A stretch of 64,000 nt of DNA from Sediminibacterium roseum (GCF_009939005.1 NZ_JAACJS010000002.1:154646-218645), one strand, 5' to 3'; positions 8,636 to 17,968 are shown, numbered from the stretch's first letter. The notes: a model not told the origin generated them from the letters alone. Program-made: numbers and translations.

Positions 8636-9742
8636 ATGGAAGATTTTCTTCAGAAAGAAATTTTAAGCAACAGCATCCGGAGCTATCTCTACGTGGTGGG
8701 TATTATCCTGGCCGCATTGCTGATCAAGCGCCTTATATCGAAATACCTGGCCAAACTTTTGTTTAAGATCGTCGCAAAGGCAGCGAAAAATATTGAAAGG
8801 CAATCCTTTCTCGACCTGGTGGTTCAGCCTTTGGATGTGTTCCTTGTTTTACTTGTTTCCATCATCGCGCTCGACAAACTGAATTTCCCGGTTGCGCTCA
8901 ATTTCACCGTATACCACATCACATTCAAGCAACTGATCGATTCGCTGGCTGCTGCAACGGTGATCATTGTATTTATCTGGCTTTGCCTGCGCGTACTGGA
9001 TTTTGTGGCGATGATACTTGAAGAGAGGGCCAACCTTACCGTGGACCAGACAGACAACCAGCTTGTACTTTTCTTCAAGGATTTTTTCAAGGTGATCCTT
9101 GTGATCATCGGCATACTGATGATCTTCAAGTTCTCGTTCAACAAACCCATCGGCAATCTTTTAACAGGCCTGAGCCTTGTGGGCGCAGCCATTGCGCTGG
9201 CAACAAGAGAAAGCATGGAGAACCTGATCGCATCCTTCATTATCTTTTTTGATAAACCCTTCATCACCGGCGACCAGGTGCGTGTAAATAATTTTACCGG
9301 AACGATCGAAAGGATAGGACTGCGCAGCACACGCATCAGGACGATGGAAAAAACCTACATCTCTGTTCCCAACAAACAGATGGTGGATACGATCGTAGAC
9401 AACATCACCCTCCGCACGCAACGCAAGGTAGAGCTGAGGCTGGAGCTGGGTTTGAGCGCAACGGCGCAGCAACTGAAAAGCCTGGCAACCGATATCAAAA
9501 CCATTCTCAACAAACCCGGGATCGAAAACAAAACGGTGTACCTGATGGATACCGGGAAGAATGCACACATCATGTCCGTTGACTACTTCACCACCATCGA
9601 CCAATCCATCGAAGAATTCACTGAATTGCGGCAGGCGGTAAATTTAGAAGTGATCGAGTTGCTTGAAACAAGTAAGATCGAACTCGCCGCAGCGAATACG
9701 GATGTGATTGTTACGAACAAAACTCCGGACCGCGCCGTGTAA
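8636..9742 (+). CDS. Small-conductance mechanosensitive channel family protein (MscS)
   Basis: A 368-residue inner-membrane channel predicted to open under membrane tension. Hydrophobic helices fall near residues 17-37, 60-80, 95-120 and 140-165. The MscS pore-lining segment with GAAIALATRESMENLIASF covers about 178-198 and is followed by the beta domain FDKPFITGDQVRVNNFTGTI and the IRTMEKTYISVPNK signature. The soluble C-terminal part runs to the end without extra domains. It converges on the MerR gene with 23 bases between stops. Confidence 0.92.
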   Translation: MEDFLQKEILSNSIRSYLYVVGIILAALLIKRLISKYLAKLLFKIVAKAAKNIERQSFLDLVVQPLDVFLVLLVSIIALDKLNFPVALNFTVYHITFKQLIDSLAAATVIIVFIWLCLRVLDFVAMILEERANLTVDQTDNQLVLFFKDFFKVILVIIGILMIFKFSFNKPIGNLLTGLSLVGAAIALATRESMENLIASFIIFFDKPFITGDQVRVNNFTGTIERIGLRSTRIRTMEKTYISVPNKQMVDTIVDNITLRTQRKVELRLELGLSATAQQLKSLATDIKTILNKPGIENKTVYLMDTGKNAHIMSVDYFTTIDQSIEEFTELRQAVNLEVIELLETSKIELAAANTDVIVTNKTPDRAV

Positions 9743-9765
9743 ACCTTCGTGTCAGTAAAAGATTT

Positions 9766-10548
9766 TTACGCCTGCAGGTTCGCTTTCATTTCCAGCAGAA
9801 AAGACCTGAACCTTGTTAAAGATTCAACGAGCCTGATCTGTGTATCGGCTTCCTGTTTGTTGTTCTTGAGGTAATTTTTAGCGCCGTCGATCGAAAATTT
9901 GCGCTGGCGGAGCAGGAAGTAAATAAGCTGGAGGTTTTTGATGTCTTCTACGCGGAAGAGACGGTCGCCCTTTCTTGTTTTGCGCGGTTGCAACACATCA
10001 AACTCGTTCTCCCAATAGCGGAGCAACGAAGTATTAACCTTGAACCAGCCCGCCACTTCGCTGATGGAATAATATAATTTTTGCTGCAGCACTTCATCAT
10101 CCGGCACCTCGATCAGGTCGGCTTCATTGTCCATTTCCTTGAATGATTTGCGGCCACGTTTGCCTGCAGGTTTTGCAGCGGCCGTTGTTGTTTTTTTGGC
10201 AGCCGTTTTTTCTTTCGCAACCGTTTTTACAACAGGCGCTTCTTCAACAACAGGCGGGGCAATGATTTTTGCTTCCGCGATTTCAACCGCTTTTTCTTCG
10301 GAGAGAACAACGGCAGCCGGCGTTGCTTCGATCGCTGCAACGGGAATGATCTCTTGCGGAGCTTCGGCAATTTTTTCTTCCTTCGGTTGATCAACGATGG
10401 GCGTTGACGCAATAACGGTCCCCTCTTTTTCGTCAGCTGTTTTTGTCTCGGCTTCTGCCGGCTGAACATCACTCGCCCTGGCGGCTTTTTCTTTCTTCTT
10501 CGGGGCCGGTGTTTCTATAGGAAAACCAAAAAGGTCTAATTGCTGCAT
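9766..10548 (-). CDS. MerR family regulator with long basic Ala/Lys/Glu-rich N-terminal region
   Basis: A 260-residue protein in two parts. Residues about 1-145 are low-complexity and rich in A, K, E, P and T, ending in a histone-H1-like basic stretch (KTAAKKTTTAAAKPAGKRG). Residues about 160-230 form a MerR-type winged helix: YYSISEVAGWFKVNTSLLRYWE, then a wing with RKTRKGDRLFRVEDI. No metal-binding cysteines follow, so it is not a classical metal sensor. The start at 10548 (MQQLDLFGF) is preferred over 10572 because the extra residues lack family character. It probably binds DNA with both parts; target unknown. Confidence 0.85.
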   Translation of the reverse strand: MQQLDLFGFPIETPAPKKKEKAARASDVQPAEAETKTADEKEGTVIASTPIVDQPKEEKIAEAPQEIIPVAAIEATPAAVVLSEEKAVEIAEAKIIAPPVVEEAPVVKTVAKEKTAAKKTTTAAAKPAGKRGRKSFKEMDNEADLIEVPDDEVLQQKLYYSISEVAGWFKVNTSLLRYWENEFDVLQPRKTRKGDRLFRVEDIKNLQLIYFLLRQRKFSIDGAKNYLKNNKQEADTQIRLVESLTRFRSFLLEMKANLQA

Positions 10549-10722
10549 AGCGTAAAAATAAGACAAGTACACCGCCGCTTTCGTTAAGATTGGAGGGACG
10601 TGGAAAAGATGTGTATCTTGGATTTGATTAGCACCGGCTGGTGGGTGGAAGTATCAAATGGGTTTAGCCTTTTTAACTATTTTGCCACTTTAATGCCAAC
10701 CTGCTCCAACCCTGGCAAAACC

Positions 10723-11571
10723 ATGAAAAACATAGAAACGATCTGCATTTGCGGCGCCGGCACCATGGGTAGCGGCATTGCCCAGTTATCGGCCATGGCC
10801 GGGTACCAAACGATACAGTTTGACGTGAACGCCGCCATGCTCGACAAAAGCAGGAGCGGCATTGAAAAAAACCTGCAGTGGCTGGTTGATAAGGCAAAGA
10901 TCTCACCAGAAGAAAAACAGCAATGCCTGCAACGCCTGGTATTTACAGATGAGCTCGCCAATTGCAGCGCCGATCTCGTGATCGAGGCCATCATTGAGAA
11001 AAAAGAAGCGAAGACGGATCTGTTCAAAAAGTTGCTCGCGATCAACCCGGGTGTGATCCTTGCCACCAATACATCGTCCATCGCCATTACCGAAATTGCA
11101 GAAGCCGTTGCTGCCCCGCAGCATGTTATCGGGATGCATTTTTTCAACCCGGCGCCGGTAATGAAACTGGTGGAAGTGATCACGACAGCACAGACCGATC
11201 CATCCGTTGTAAACACAGTGGTGATGCTCGCCGCAAAAATGGGAAAGACAGCCGTGTTGTGTAAAGACGCACCCGGCTTTATCGTAAACCGCGTTGCGCG
11301 CCACTATTACCTGGAAGCGATGAAACTTGTTGAACAGAACCTGGCCACCATCGAAACCGTTGATACTATTATGGAAGTAAGCGGTTTTAAACTGGGCCCG
11401 TTCAAATTGATGGACCTGATTGGGATGGACATCAATTACAGCGTCAGTAACATTGTATGGGAAGCACTCGGTAAACCCGAAAGGCTGACACCATCGGTAC
11501 TGCAAAAACAAAAAGTAGATGCCGGGGAACTCGGAAGAAAAACAGGGAAAGGATTTTATGCGTATTCGTGA
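10723..11571 (+). CDS. 3-hydroxyacyl-CoA (3-hydroxybutyryl-CoA) dehydrogenase
   Basis: NAD(P)-dependent oxidation of 3-hydroxyacyl-CoA to 3-ketoacyl-CoA, in fatty acid breakdown or butyrate/acetoacetyl-CoA metabolism. The 282 residues match the stand-alone PaaH/Hbd type: dinucleotide motif GAGTMGSG (10-17), catalytic motif GMHFFNPAPVMKLVEV near 138-153, KDAPGFIVNR near 183-192, and the C-terminal domain ending ELGRKTGKGFYAYS. The frame extends upstream to 10600, but those residues are not family-like; the ATG at 10723 follows the expected MKNIETICICGAG pattern. No partner beta-oxidation genes are close by. Confidence 0.95.
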   Translation: MKNIETICICGAGTMGSGIAQLSAMAGYQTIQFDVNAAMLDKSRSGIEKNLQWLVDKAKISPEEKQQCLQRLVFTDELANCSADLVIEAIIEKKEAKTDLFKKLLAINPGVILATNTSSIAITEIAEAVAAPQHVIGMHFFNPAPVMKLVEVITTAQTDPSVVNTVVMLAAKMGKTAVLCKDAPGFIVNRVARHYYLEAMKLVEQNLATIETVDTIMEVSGFKLGPFKLMDLIGMDINYSVSNIVWEALGKPERLTPSVLQKQKVDAGELGRKTGKGFYAYS

Positions 11572-11646
11572 TCGAATCGGGAGCTAAGAAATTGCAAAAC
11601 ACGTAATACATCATACAAGACCTGAAGCCTGAAACAACATAATCAT

Positions 11647-13419
11647 ATGAAAAAAACGATCCTTTTTTTATCGGCGGTTTTGCTTTTCGCTTCCTGCAAA
11701 CTAAGCGATCAAAACCAGACCAAAGAAGACAACAGCGAGCTCTCCGCTTTGCTCGACAAATATTACGAAGAACGGATGGGGCTTTTTCCCTTTGAAGCAA
11801 CCATCAATGGCGACAATCGTTTCAACGATAAATGGTACGTTGATTTTACAGACAGCTACCGTGCAAAGATCAAATCGTTCTACGACCGTTACCGTGTATA
11901 CATTTCGAAATTTGAAAGGGATGCACTGAACGACAATGACAAACTGAGCTTCGACGCTTTTTCACGTGATGTGAAAGTGGGTATGGAGGGACTTGGGTTT
12001 CATGAAAATTATTTTCCGCTCAACCAGTTCCAGAGCACGCATCTCGTCTTCAGCCAGTTTGGAAGCGGCAGCGTGATACAGCCTTTTAAAACCGTTGCCG
12101 ATTACGACAACTGGCTCAAACGTGTTGCGGTTTTTCCTGCGTATGCAGACAGCGCGATCGTTTATTTCAGGAAGGGAATGGCCGAAGGATATGTGTTGCC
12201 CCGAAGCATCGTGGTAAAAATGATCCCGCAAATGCAATCGTTGGTGGTGGATGATGCAACAAAAAGCCTTTTTTACGGGCCGATCACAAACCTGCCAAAC
12301 GATTTCAGCGCAGCAGATAAAAAAAGGATCACGGATGCGTATGTGATCGCGATCAACGGCCAGCTCACCCCTTATTTTAAAAAACTCGCAGACTTTTTAC
12401 AAAACGAATACCTGCCCAAAGCCCGCACCACCACCGGAATCAGCGGAATTCCGGATGGAGAGAAATATTATAAGTTCCTCGTGCGCCAGCAAACCACAAC
12501 AGATAAAACGCCCGATGAAATTTACAACATTGGCCTGGAAGAAGTAAAACGCATCCGCACAGAAATGGAGCGCATCAAAAACGAAACGGGTTTTAATGGC
12601 GACCTGAAATCGTTCTTCACCTATCTCAAAACCGACAAAAAGTTCACACCTTATAAAACGGCGAAGGAAGTGCTGGATGCTTTTGATTCGATCCACAAAA
12701 AAATGGAGCCCAACCTTGAAAAGATGTTTGGCCGCAAACCCAAAACGCCTTTCGAGATCAGGCAGACAGAGGCTTTCCGTGCGGCAAGCGCAAGTGCAGA
12801 ATACAACCAGGGAAGCGCAGATGGATCGCGCCCCGGTATATTTTACATTCCCATCATCGATGCAACTACGTTCAACATAACGAGCGGAATGGAAAGTTTG
12901 TTTTTGCACGAGGCCATCCCCGGGCACCATTACCAGATCAGCCTGCAGCAGGAGAACGAAAAGCTGCCAAAATTTCGCCGGTTTGGCGGCAACAACGCGT
13001 ATGCGGAAGGTTGGGCATTGTACTGCGAGAGCCTGGGAAAAGAATTGGGCCTGTATACGGACCCTTACCAATACATGGGCGCATTGGGAGATGAGATCCA
13101 CCGGGCCATCAGGCTGGTGGTTGATGTGGGCATGCATACAAAGAACATGACACGCGAAGAGGCCATTCAATACATGATGGACAATGAACAGATCAGCGAA
13201 GAAGGGGCCACGGCCGAAATAGAACGGTACATGGTGATACCTGCGCAGGCGCTGGGCTACAAGATCGGCGCATTAAAGATCCGCGAGCTTCGCACGAAGT
13301 ATGAGAAACAGCTGGGCGATAAATTCAAACTTTCCTCTTTTCACGATGCGGTGCTTAAAGACGGCAACCTGCCACTGGATGTGCTGGAGAAGAAAATGGA
13401 CGCCTGGGCTAAAAAATAA
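11647..13419 (+). CDS. DUF885 family lipoprotein (putative metal-dependent hydrolase)
   Basis: A 590-residue exported protein with a lipoprotein leader (MKKTILFLSAVLLFASC, Cys 17). It belongs to the DUF885 family, whose mark is the zinc-protease-like motif FLHEAIPGHHYQ, here near residues 419-430, followed by YAEGWALYCE. Both glutamate and histidines expected for metal binding are present, so it is likely an active periplasmic or surface-anchored peptidase or related hydrolase. The length is normal for the family. It stands alone between a dehydrogenase and a glycosyltransferase, which says nothing of its substrate. Confidence 0.88.
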   Translation: MKKTILFLSAVLLFASCKLSDQNQTKEDNSELSALLDKYYEERMGLFPFEATINGDNRFNDKWYVDFTDSYRAKIKSFYDRYRVYISKFERDALNDNDKLSFDAFSRDVKVGMEGLGFHENYFPLNQFQSTHLVFSQFGSGSVIQPFKTVADYDNWLKRVAVFPAYADSAIVYFRKGMAEGYVLPRSIVVKMIPQMQSLVVDDATKSLFYGPITNLPNDFSAADKKRITDAYVIAINGQLTPYFKKLADFLQNEYLPKARTTTGISGIPDGEKYYKFLVRQQTTTDKTPDEIYNIGLEEVKRIRTEMERIKNETGFNGDLKSFFTYLKTDKKFTPYKTAKEVLDAFDSIHKKMEPNLEKMFGRKPKTPFEIRQTEAFRAASASAEYNQGSADGSRPGIFYIPIIDATTFNITSGMESLFLHEAIPGHHYQISLQQENEKLPKFRRFGGNNAYAEGWALYCESLGKELGLYTDPYQYMGALGDEIHRAIRLVVDVGMHTKNMTREEAIQYMMDNEQISEEGATAEIERYMVIPAQALGYKIGALKIRELRTKYEKQLGDKFKLSSFHDAVLKDGNLPLDVLEKKMDAWAKK

Positions 13420-13510
13420 ACGTTCGATAAGTACGGGGCCACGAGGACGGATGATGGAGAATGCCTGCCCCGTACCTGCGATACTGCTTACCGAAGTGGA
13501 TGCGGAGTTG

Positions 13511-13518
13511 TACTTTTG
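13511..13518 (+). promoter_or_regulatory. Candidate -7 element directly before the glycosyltransferase start
   Basis: TACTTTTG matches TAnnTTTG and ends only six bases before the ATG at 13525. If used, the transcript would be leaderless or nearly so. Confidence 0.35.
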
Positions 13519-13524
13519 TTGCCT

Positions 13525-14649
13525 ATGCGCATCGCTATCAACGCAATTTTTCTGCAGAAGGATCAACTGGAAGGATACGGCCACTACGCCAACGAGGTAT
13601 TCAGCAGGATGGTGAAACAGCACCCTGAGCACGAATTTGTTTTTTTATTCGATCGTGAATACGATCCCAAATACATTTATGCAGGTAATGTAAAACCGAT
13701 GCTGGTTCCGCCTGCTGCGCGGCACCCGCTTGCGTTTTTTACCTGGTACAACCTAAAGGCTCCGGCGGCATTGCGTTCGGAGAAAATTGACGTGTGGGTG
13801 CAGCCCTATGGGTTCTGCAGCCTTACCACGAAAATTCCGCAGGTATTGGTGATGCACGACCTGTCTTTTGTTCACTTCCCCAAATTCATTCCGTGGTACC
13901 ACAGGATGTATTACCGGGCCTTCACAAAAAAATTCCTGGCGAAAGCGAAACGCATCGTAACGGTATCGGAGTTTACAAAGAATGACATCATACAGCAATA
14001 CCATACCTCACCGGGAAAAATAAACGTTGTACACGGCGCTGCGCGCGAAAACTTCAAACCGGTATCGTGGTTCGAACGCGAAGAAATGAAAGAGGGCTTT
14101 GCCGGGGGAACAGAATATTTTTTATTCACGGGCGGCATCCATCCACGCAAGAACCTGATGAACCTGCTCAAGGCATTCTCCCTGTTCAAAAAATGGCAGC
14201 ACAGCAACATGAAGCTGCTGGTAGCAGGAAGGCTGGCCTGGGATTATGAATTTTTCCTTGAAAAATTAAGGACCTACAAATACCGCGAAGACGTTGTGCT
14301 CCTCGGTTACCAGCCCGAAGAAGAACTCGCGCGCATTACCGCCGGTGCCTATGCCCTCGTGTATCCCTCTTATTTTGAAGGGTTCGGCTTGCCCATTGTT
14401 GAAGCGATGCAGGCAGAGGTTCCGGTGATCACGAGCAATACCAGCAGCATGCCCGAGATAGGCGCCGATGCCGCACTATATGCCGACCCTTCGAAACCCG
14501 ACGAGATTGCCAAACACATGCAGCATGTGTACCGCGATGAGATCCTGCGCACATCCCTCATCGAAAAAGGCAAAATACGGGCGGCTGAATTCAGCTGGGA
14601 TAAAGCGGCGGAAGAACTTTGGCAAAATGTGCTTGCCGCGGCAGGATAA
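13525..14649 (+). CDS. Glycosyltransferase family 4 (group 1) protein
   Basis: A 374-residue GT-B fold glycosyltransferase, probably transferring a sugar from a nucleotide-sugar donor to a surface glycan or lipid. The N-terminal domain (MRIAINAIFLQ..., with a GYGHYANEV loop) is followed by the C-terminal donor domain containing FTGGIHPRKNLMNLLKAF and the retaining-enzyme signature YPSYFEGFGLPIVEAMQAEVPVI near residues 276-298, with the E-x7-E pair intact. No signal peptide or membrane helix. No other polysaccharide genes are adjacent, so acceptor and sugar are unknown. The ATG at 13525 is chosen over 13516. Confidence 0.93.
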   Translation: MRIAINAIFLQKDQLEGYGHYANEVFSRMVKQHPEHEFVFLFDREYDPKYIYAGNVKPMLVPPAARHPLAFFTWYNLKAPAALRSEKIDVWVQPYGFCSLTTKIPQVLVMHDLSFVHFPKFIPWYHRMYYRAFTKKFLAKAKRIVTVSEFTKNDIIQQYHTSPGKINVVHGAARENFKPVSWFEREEMKEGFAGGTEYFLFTGGIHPRKNLMNLLKAFSLFKKWQHSNMKLLVAGRLAWDYEFFLEKLRTYKYREDVVLLGYQPEEELARITAGAYALVYPSYFEGFGLPIVEAMQAEVPVITSNTSSMPEIGADAALYADPSKPDEIAKHMQHVYRDEILRTSLIEKGKIRAAEFSWDKAAEELWQNVLAAAG

Positions 14650-14687
14650 TACCCGCAATACCGCTGTTTTCCCGGCTGGTTGTTTTC

Positions 14688-14718
14688 TTGCACCTTGTTC
14701 CTTTACTCGCTATTTTTG
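14688..14718 (+). promoter_or_regulatory. Candidate gldC promoter (TTG-N20-TATTTTTG)
   Basis: A TTG at 14688-14690 and TATTTTTG at 14711-14718 are 20 bases apart, matching the Bacteroidota -33/-7 arrangement. The ATG of gldC follows 17 bases after the -7 element. Confidence 0.6.
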
Positions 14719-14735
14719 CAGGCTAAAACAAAAAC

Positions 14736-15080
14736 ATGCACAAATCAAATATTTCGATAGAAATAGAATTGGATGATACCAAGGTTCCGCAGAACATCAA
14801 ATGGAGCGCGAGCGATAGTTCGGCAGATATGATGCAGCCCGCCAAAGCCATGATGGTAGCGTTCTGGGACGGCGCCGACAAAAGCGCGCTCCGCATTGAC
14901 CTGTGGACCAAAGACATGATGGTTGACGAGATGGCCGATTTCTACTACCAGACGATGATGGGCATGGCCGATACCTACCAGCGCGCCACACAACAGAAAG
15001 AACTGGTAGACGATATGAAGAACTTTGCAAAAATGTTCTACAAAAAATTCAAGGATACCCAATTGAAAGAAAACAAATAA
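14736..15080 (+). CDS. gldC: Gliding motility-associated protein GldC
   Basis: A 114-residue cytosolic protein matching GldC of gliding Bacteroidota. Characteristic stretches are ISIEIELDDTKVPQNIKWSASDS at the N terminus, a run AKAMMVAFWDGADKSALRIDLWTKDM in the middle and a helical, lysine-rich C terminus. GldC was found through gliding mutants of Flavobacterium but its molecular role is unclear, and homologues occur in non-gliding species, so its presence does not prove motility. It is followed after 10 bases by yqeY and then cvpA, probably one transcript. Confidence 0.92.
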   Translation: MHKSNISIEIELDDTKVPQNIKWSASDSSADMMQPAKAMMVAFWDGADKSALRIDLWTKDMMVDEMADFYYQTMMGMADTYQRATQQKELVDDMKNFAKMFYKKFKDTQLKENK

Positions 15081-15090
15081 AAACATTTAT

Positions 15091-15546
15091 ATGAGTTTAG
15101 AAGAAAAAGTAATGGCGCAGATGAAAGATGCCATGAAAGCAAAAGACGAAGCCCTGTTGCGCGGATTGCGCGCCATCAAAGCAGAGATCATCAAGGCAAA
15201 AACAGACCCGGGCGCCAATGGACAGATCTCGGCTGATACTGAAATGAAACTCCTGCAGAAACTGGTGAAATCGCGCAAAGACTCCCTCGTTATCTACGAG
15301 CAGCAAAACCGCGCAGACCTTGCCACCAAAGAATCCGAAGAGATCGCCGTGATCGAAAAATTCCTGCCGCAACAAATGAGCGAGGCAGAATTGAAAGAAG
15401 CCGTTGCCTCCATTGTTGCACAGACAGGCGCTGCCGGTCCGCAGGATATGGGCAAAGTAATGGGCGTTGCCTCGAAACAACTCGCGGGTAAAGCAGATGG
15501 AAAGGCGATCGCAGAAGCGGTAAAAAATGCGCTGAACAATAAATAA
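15091..15546 (+). CDS. yqeY: GatB/YqeY domain protein
   Basis: A 151-residue protein of the YqeY family, which shares the tRNA-binding tail domain of GatB, a subunit of the glutamyl-tRNA amidotransferase. The sequence begins MSLEEKVMAQMKDAMKAKDEALLRGLRAIKAEI and contains the conserved EIAVIEKFLPQQMSEAEL block and the DMGKVMGVASKQLAGKADGKAI end. It is presumed to act on tRNA or tRNA-bound substrates, but no reaction is established. Spacing to gldC (10 bases) and cvpA (37 bases) suggests an operon. Confidence 0.93.
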   Translation: MSLEEKVMAQMKDAMKAKDEALLRGLRAIKAEIIKAKTDPGANGQISADTEMKLLQKLVKSRKDSLVIYEQQNRADLATKESEEIAVIEKFLPQQMSEAELKEAVASIVAQTGAAGPQDMGKVMGVASKQLAGKADGKAIAEAVKNALNNK

Positions 15547-15583
15547 CCAAGACGCGCCCTATTTACGCGCCTAAACCTGCTGT

Positions 15584-16123
15584 ATGCTGATCGATTCCGT
15601 CTTTGCCATTCTAATGGTGATCGCAATTTTCAAAGGGCTGCGCAAGGGATTTGTGGTAGCGGTTTTTTCGTTCCTTGCCATCATCATTGGTATCGCTGCG
15701 GCCATGAAGCTTGCAACCGTGGTTGCAGACTGGCTCAAAGACAGCACCAATATTTCTTCGGCCTGGCTGCCCTTTCTTTCTTTTGCATTGGTGATGATCG
15801 GTGTGGTGATACTGGTGCGCATCGGCGCATCGATGATCGAATCTGCGATGAAGATGGTGATGTTGGGATGGGTGAATAAACTGGCAGGCATCGTCCTCTT
15901 CGCAGCTTTGTATACCACCGTTTACAGTGTTGTTCTTTTCTATGCCGATAAAATGCACTGGATCAAACCCGAAACCTTTGCCGCATCCGGCACCTATTCA
16001 TTCATCAAACCCTGGGGCCCCAAAGCGATAGACCTGTTCGGCTCGGTGATCCCCTGGTTCAAAGGAATGTTCGATGAGATGTCGCAGTTTTTTGACGGGG
16101 TGCACGCAAGGGTAAAACAATAG
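15584..16123 (+). CDS. CvpA family membrane protein
   Basis: A 179-residue inner-membrane protein with four hydrophobic helices (about 5-22, 24-46, 60-85 and 100-125) and the CvpA family start MLIDSVFAILMVIAIFKGLRKG. CvpA was named for colicin V production in E. coli, but homologues are general envelope proteins, and no colicin-like gene is present. The C-terminal third is soluble and amphipathic (PWFKGMFDEMSQFFDGVHARV). It ends the gldC-yqeY group. Confidence 0.85.
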   Translation: MLIDSVFAILMVIAIFKGLRKGFVVAVFSFLAIIIGIAAAMKLATVVADWLKDSTNISSAWLPFLSFALVMIGVVILVRIGASMIESAMKMVMLGWVNKLAGIVLFAALYTTVYSVVLFYADKMHWIKPETFAASGTYSFIKPWGPKAIDLFGSVIPWFKGMFDEMSQFFDGVHARVKQ

Positions 16124-16500
16124 CGGGCACTGGATCGTGCATGGTAAATGCAGCACAATCAACGCGGCCAGGGGTGGGTTTTACAGGTAAGGGATCATTA
16201 AATAATTATTACCTCCACGCTCAAAAAGTACTTTGCCAATACCAACACATTCAACCGGTTGCCTGCCATCCGCGATCAACGATTCCCGGTTCCGGATACA
16301 GGGCACGATTTTTTAAGTTACGGGATCGGGTAAAACCTTTAACCTGTTCTTTCTTATAACCTGTTTTTGCTTTAAAATCAGTATTTTAGCAGCAGTTATC
16401 CGAATCTTTGCATGGCTGCGGCACGGATTTAAAACGCATTTCCCTGAATTTGCTTTTATTTGTACTGATCGCATCAATGCTTGCATAAGAATTTGACCAA
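16124..16500. other. 377-base gap without convincing gene
   Basis: The gap contains one possible 72-codon frame (16141-16359) with a composition unlike coding DNA here. The second half is AT-rich, as expected for the promoter of the hydrolase gene at 16501, but no perfect TAnnTTTG is present. No RNA gene or repeat was recognised. Confidence 0.5.
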
Positions 16501-17262
16501 ATGAGTTACGAGATCAAACAACACGATAAGTTTAAGTTTATTGAAGAAGGCGAGGGCGAGGTATTGCTGCTGTTACATGGTTTGTTTGGTGCGCTGAGTA
16601 ATTTTGCTGACCTGGTTGAATATTTCAGACACAAATACAAGGTGGTGGTTCCGATCCTGCCTTTGTTCGACCTGGATATTTTTCATACATCTGTTGGCGG
16701 ACTGGAAAAGCACGTTCAGAAATTTATTGAAACGCGCGGATACAACAACATTCATTTATTGGGTAATTCACTGGGCGGCCATGTGGCGCTGGTGCATACA
16801 TTAAAACACCCGGAAAAGATCAAATCGATGATCTTAACGGGTAGCAGCGGGTTGTTTGAGAACGGGATGGGTGACAGCTATCCCAAACGAGGCGACTACG
16901 AATACATCAAAAAGAAAACGCAGGTAACCTTTTTCGATCCCGAAAAAGCGACCAAAGAACTGGTGGATGAGGTTTTCGAGATCACCAATAACCGCATCAA
17001 AGTGATCAAGATCATCGCGCTTGCGAAAAGTGCGATCCGCAACAACCTGGGCGAAGAGCTCAGCCAGATCAAACAACCCACCTGCCTGATCTGGGGCAAC
17101 AACGACACGATCACGCCTCCCTTTGTAGGAAAAGAATTCAACCGCCTCATTCCAAACAGCGAACTGCATTTTATCGATAAATGCGGCCACGCCCCGATGA
17201 TGGAAGTACCCGACGAATTTAACAAGCTTTTGGAAGGGTTTTTAGACAGGCTGAAACCATAA
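16501..17262 (+). CDS. Alpha/beta hydrolase
   Basis: A 253-residue cytosolic alpha/beta hydrolase. The oxyanion-hole motif HGLFG is near residue 26, the nucleophile elbow GNSLGG near 86-91, the acid in GNNDTITP near 201, and the catalytic histidine in KCGHAPMMEVP near 228, so the triad is complete. The pattern fits the carboxylesterase / C-C bond hydrolase group, but the substrate cannot be told. A CBS-ACT protein gene follows after 46 bases. Confidence 0.9.
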   Translation: MSYEIKQHDKFKFIEEGEGEVLLLLHGLFGALSNFADLVEYFRHKYKVVVPILPLFDLDIFHTSVGGLEKHVQKFIETRGYNNIHLLGNSLGGHVALVHTLKHPEKIKSMILTGSSGLFENGMGDSYPKRGDYEYIKKKTQVTFFDPEKATKELVDEVFEITNNRIKVIKIIALAKSAIRNNLGEELSQIKQPTCLIWGNNDTITPPFVGKEFNRLIPNSELHFIDKCGHAPMMEVPDEFNKLLEGFLDRLKP

Positions 17263-17308
17263 TTGTCAACCCTGGCAAGGTTTTGAACGTATATGAAAGA
17301 AAGAACAC

Positions 17309-17968
17309 ATGCTGGCATCACAAATCATCAACACCGGGTTTCCTGCGGTCAATCTCTTTGACAAGGTCTCATTCGCCCTGCGTTTAATGGACGAATACGA
17401 TGTGCTGCACCTGCCCGTTCTGAGCGAAGAAAAATACGCAGGCATGGTAAGCAAAGACGACCTGCTTGATGCCGATGAAGGCAGCATGCTCGCATCCATC
17501 CAATCCTCACTCATCCGCATCTCTGTTAAAGGCGAAGAATACTTTTTATCGGCCCTCAAACTCATTGCAGAAAACGAATTGTCGCTGCTGCCCGTGGTTA
17601 ATGAGCAGGCAGAACTGGCGGGGGTGATCACCTCAAAAGACATCGTACGCAGGCTCTCCCTCTTTGTTGGAACGGAAGAGCCGGGCGGCATCATTGTGCT
17701 GGAGATCGAAAAAAGGAATTTCTCCTTCGGAGAGATCAGCCGTTTGGTGGAAACGAACGACGCATACATCACCCAGCTCAATACATACACAGAAGCCGAT
17801 ACCGGGCTGGTGGTGGTTACGATCAAAGTGAATAAGATAGAGATCTCGGATATTGTGGCAACCTTTCAGCGGTACGAATACATTGTACGGTATTACTTCG
17901 GGGAAGAATCTTATGCAAATGAGTTAAAGGAGAATTACAACCACCTGATCTCGTACCTGAATATGTAA
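17309..17968 (+). CDS. CBS-pair protein with C-terminal ACT-like domain
   Basis: A 219-residue cytosolic protein. Two CBS motifs occupy about 1-120 (LPVLSEEKYAGMVSKDDLL and LLPVVNEQAELAGVITSKDIVRR), and an ACT-like ferredoxin fold follows (IIVLEIEKRNFSFGEISRLVE). CBS pairs bind adenosyl ligands and ACT domains small metabolites, so this is probably a ligand-sensing regulatory protein. In Bacteroidota, genes of this type commonly precede nadK and the bamA cluster, as here; a BamA-like gene sits between. Confidence 0.88.
   Translation: MLASQIINTGFPAVNLFDKVSFALRLMDEYDVLHLPVLSEEKYAGMVSKDDLLDADEGSMLASIQSSLIRISVKGEEYFLSALKLIAENELSLLPVVNEQAELAGVITSKDIVRRLSLFVGTEEPGGIIVLEIEKRNFSFGEISRLVETNDAYITQLNTYTEADTGLVVVTIKVNKIEISDIVATFQRYEYIVRYYFGEESYANELKENYNHLISYLNM

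Noticed and set aside
14736..16123. gldC and cvpA as evidence for gliding and colicin production
   Set aside because: Both families are widespread in species without these traits, and no other gld or colicin genes are in the window.
16141..16359. 72-codon open frame in the gap before the hydrolase gene
   Set aside because: Composition and residue pattern do not look coding, no recognisable motif, and no promoter or start context.
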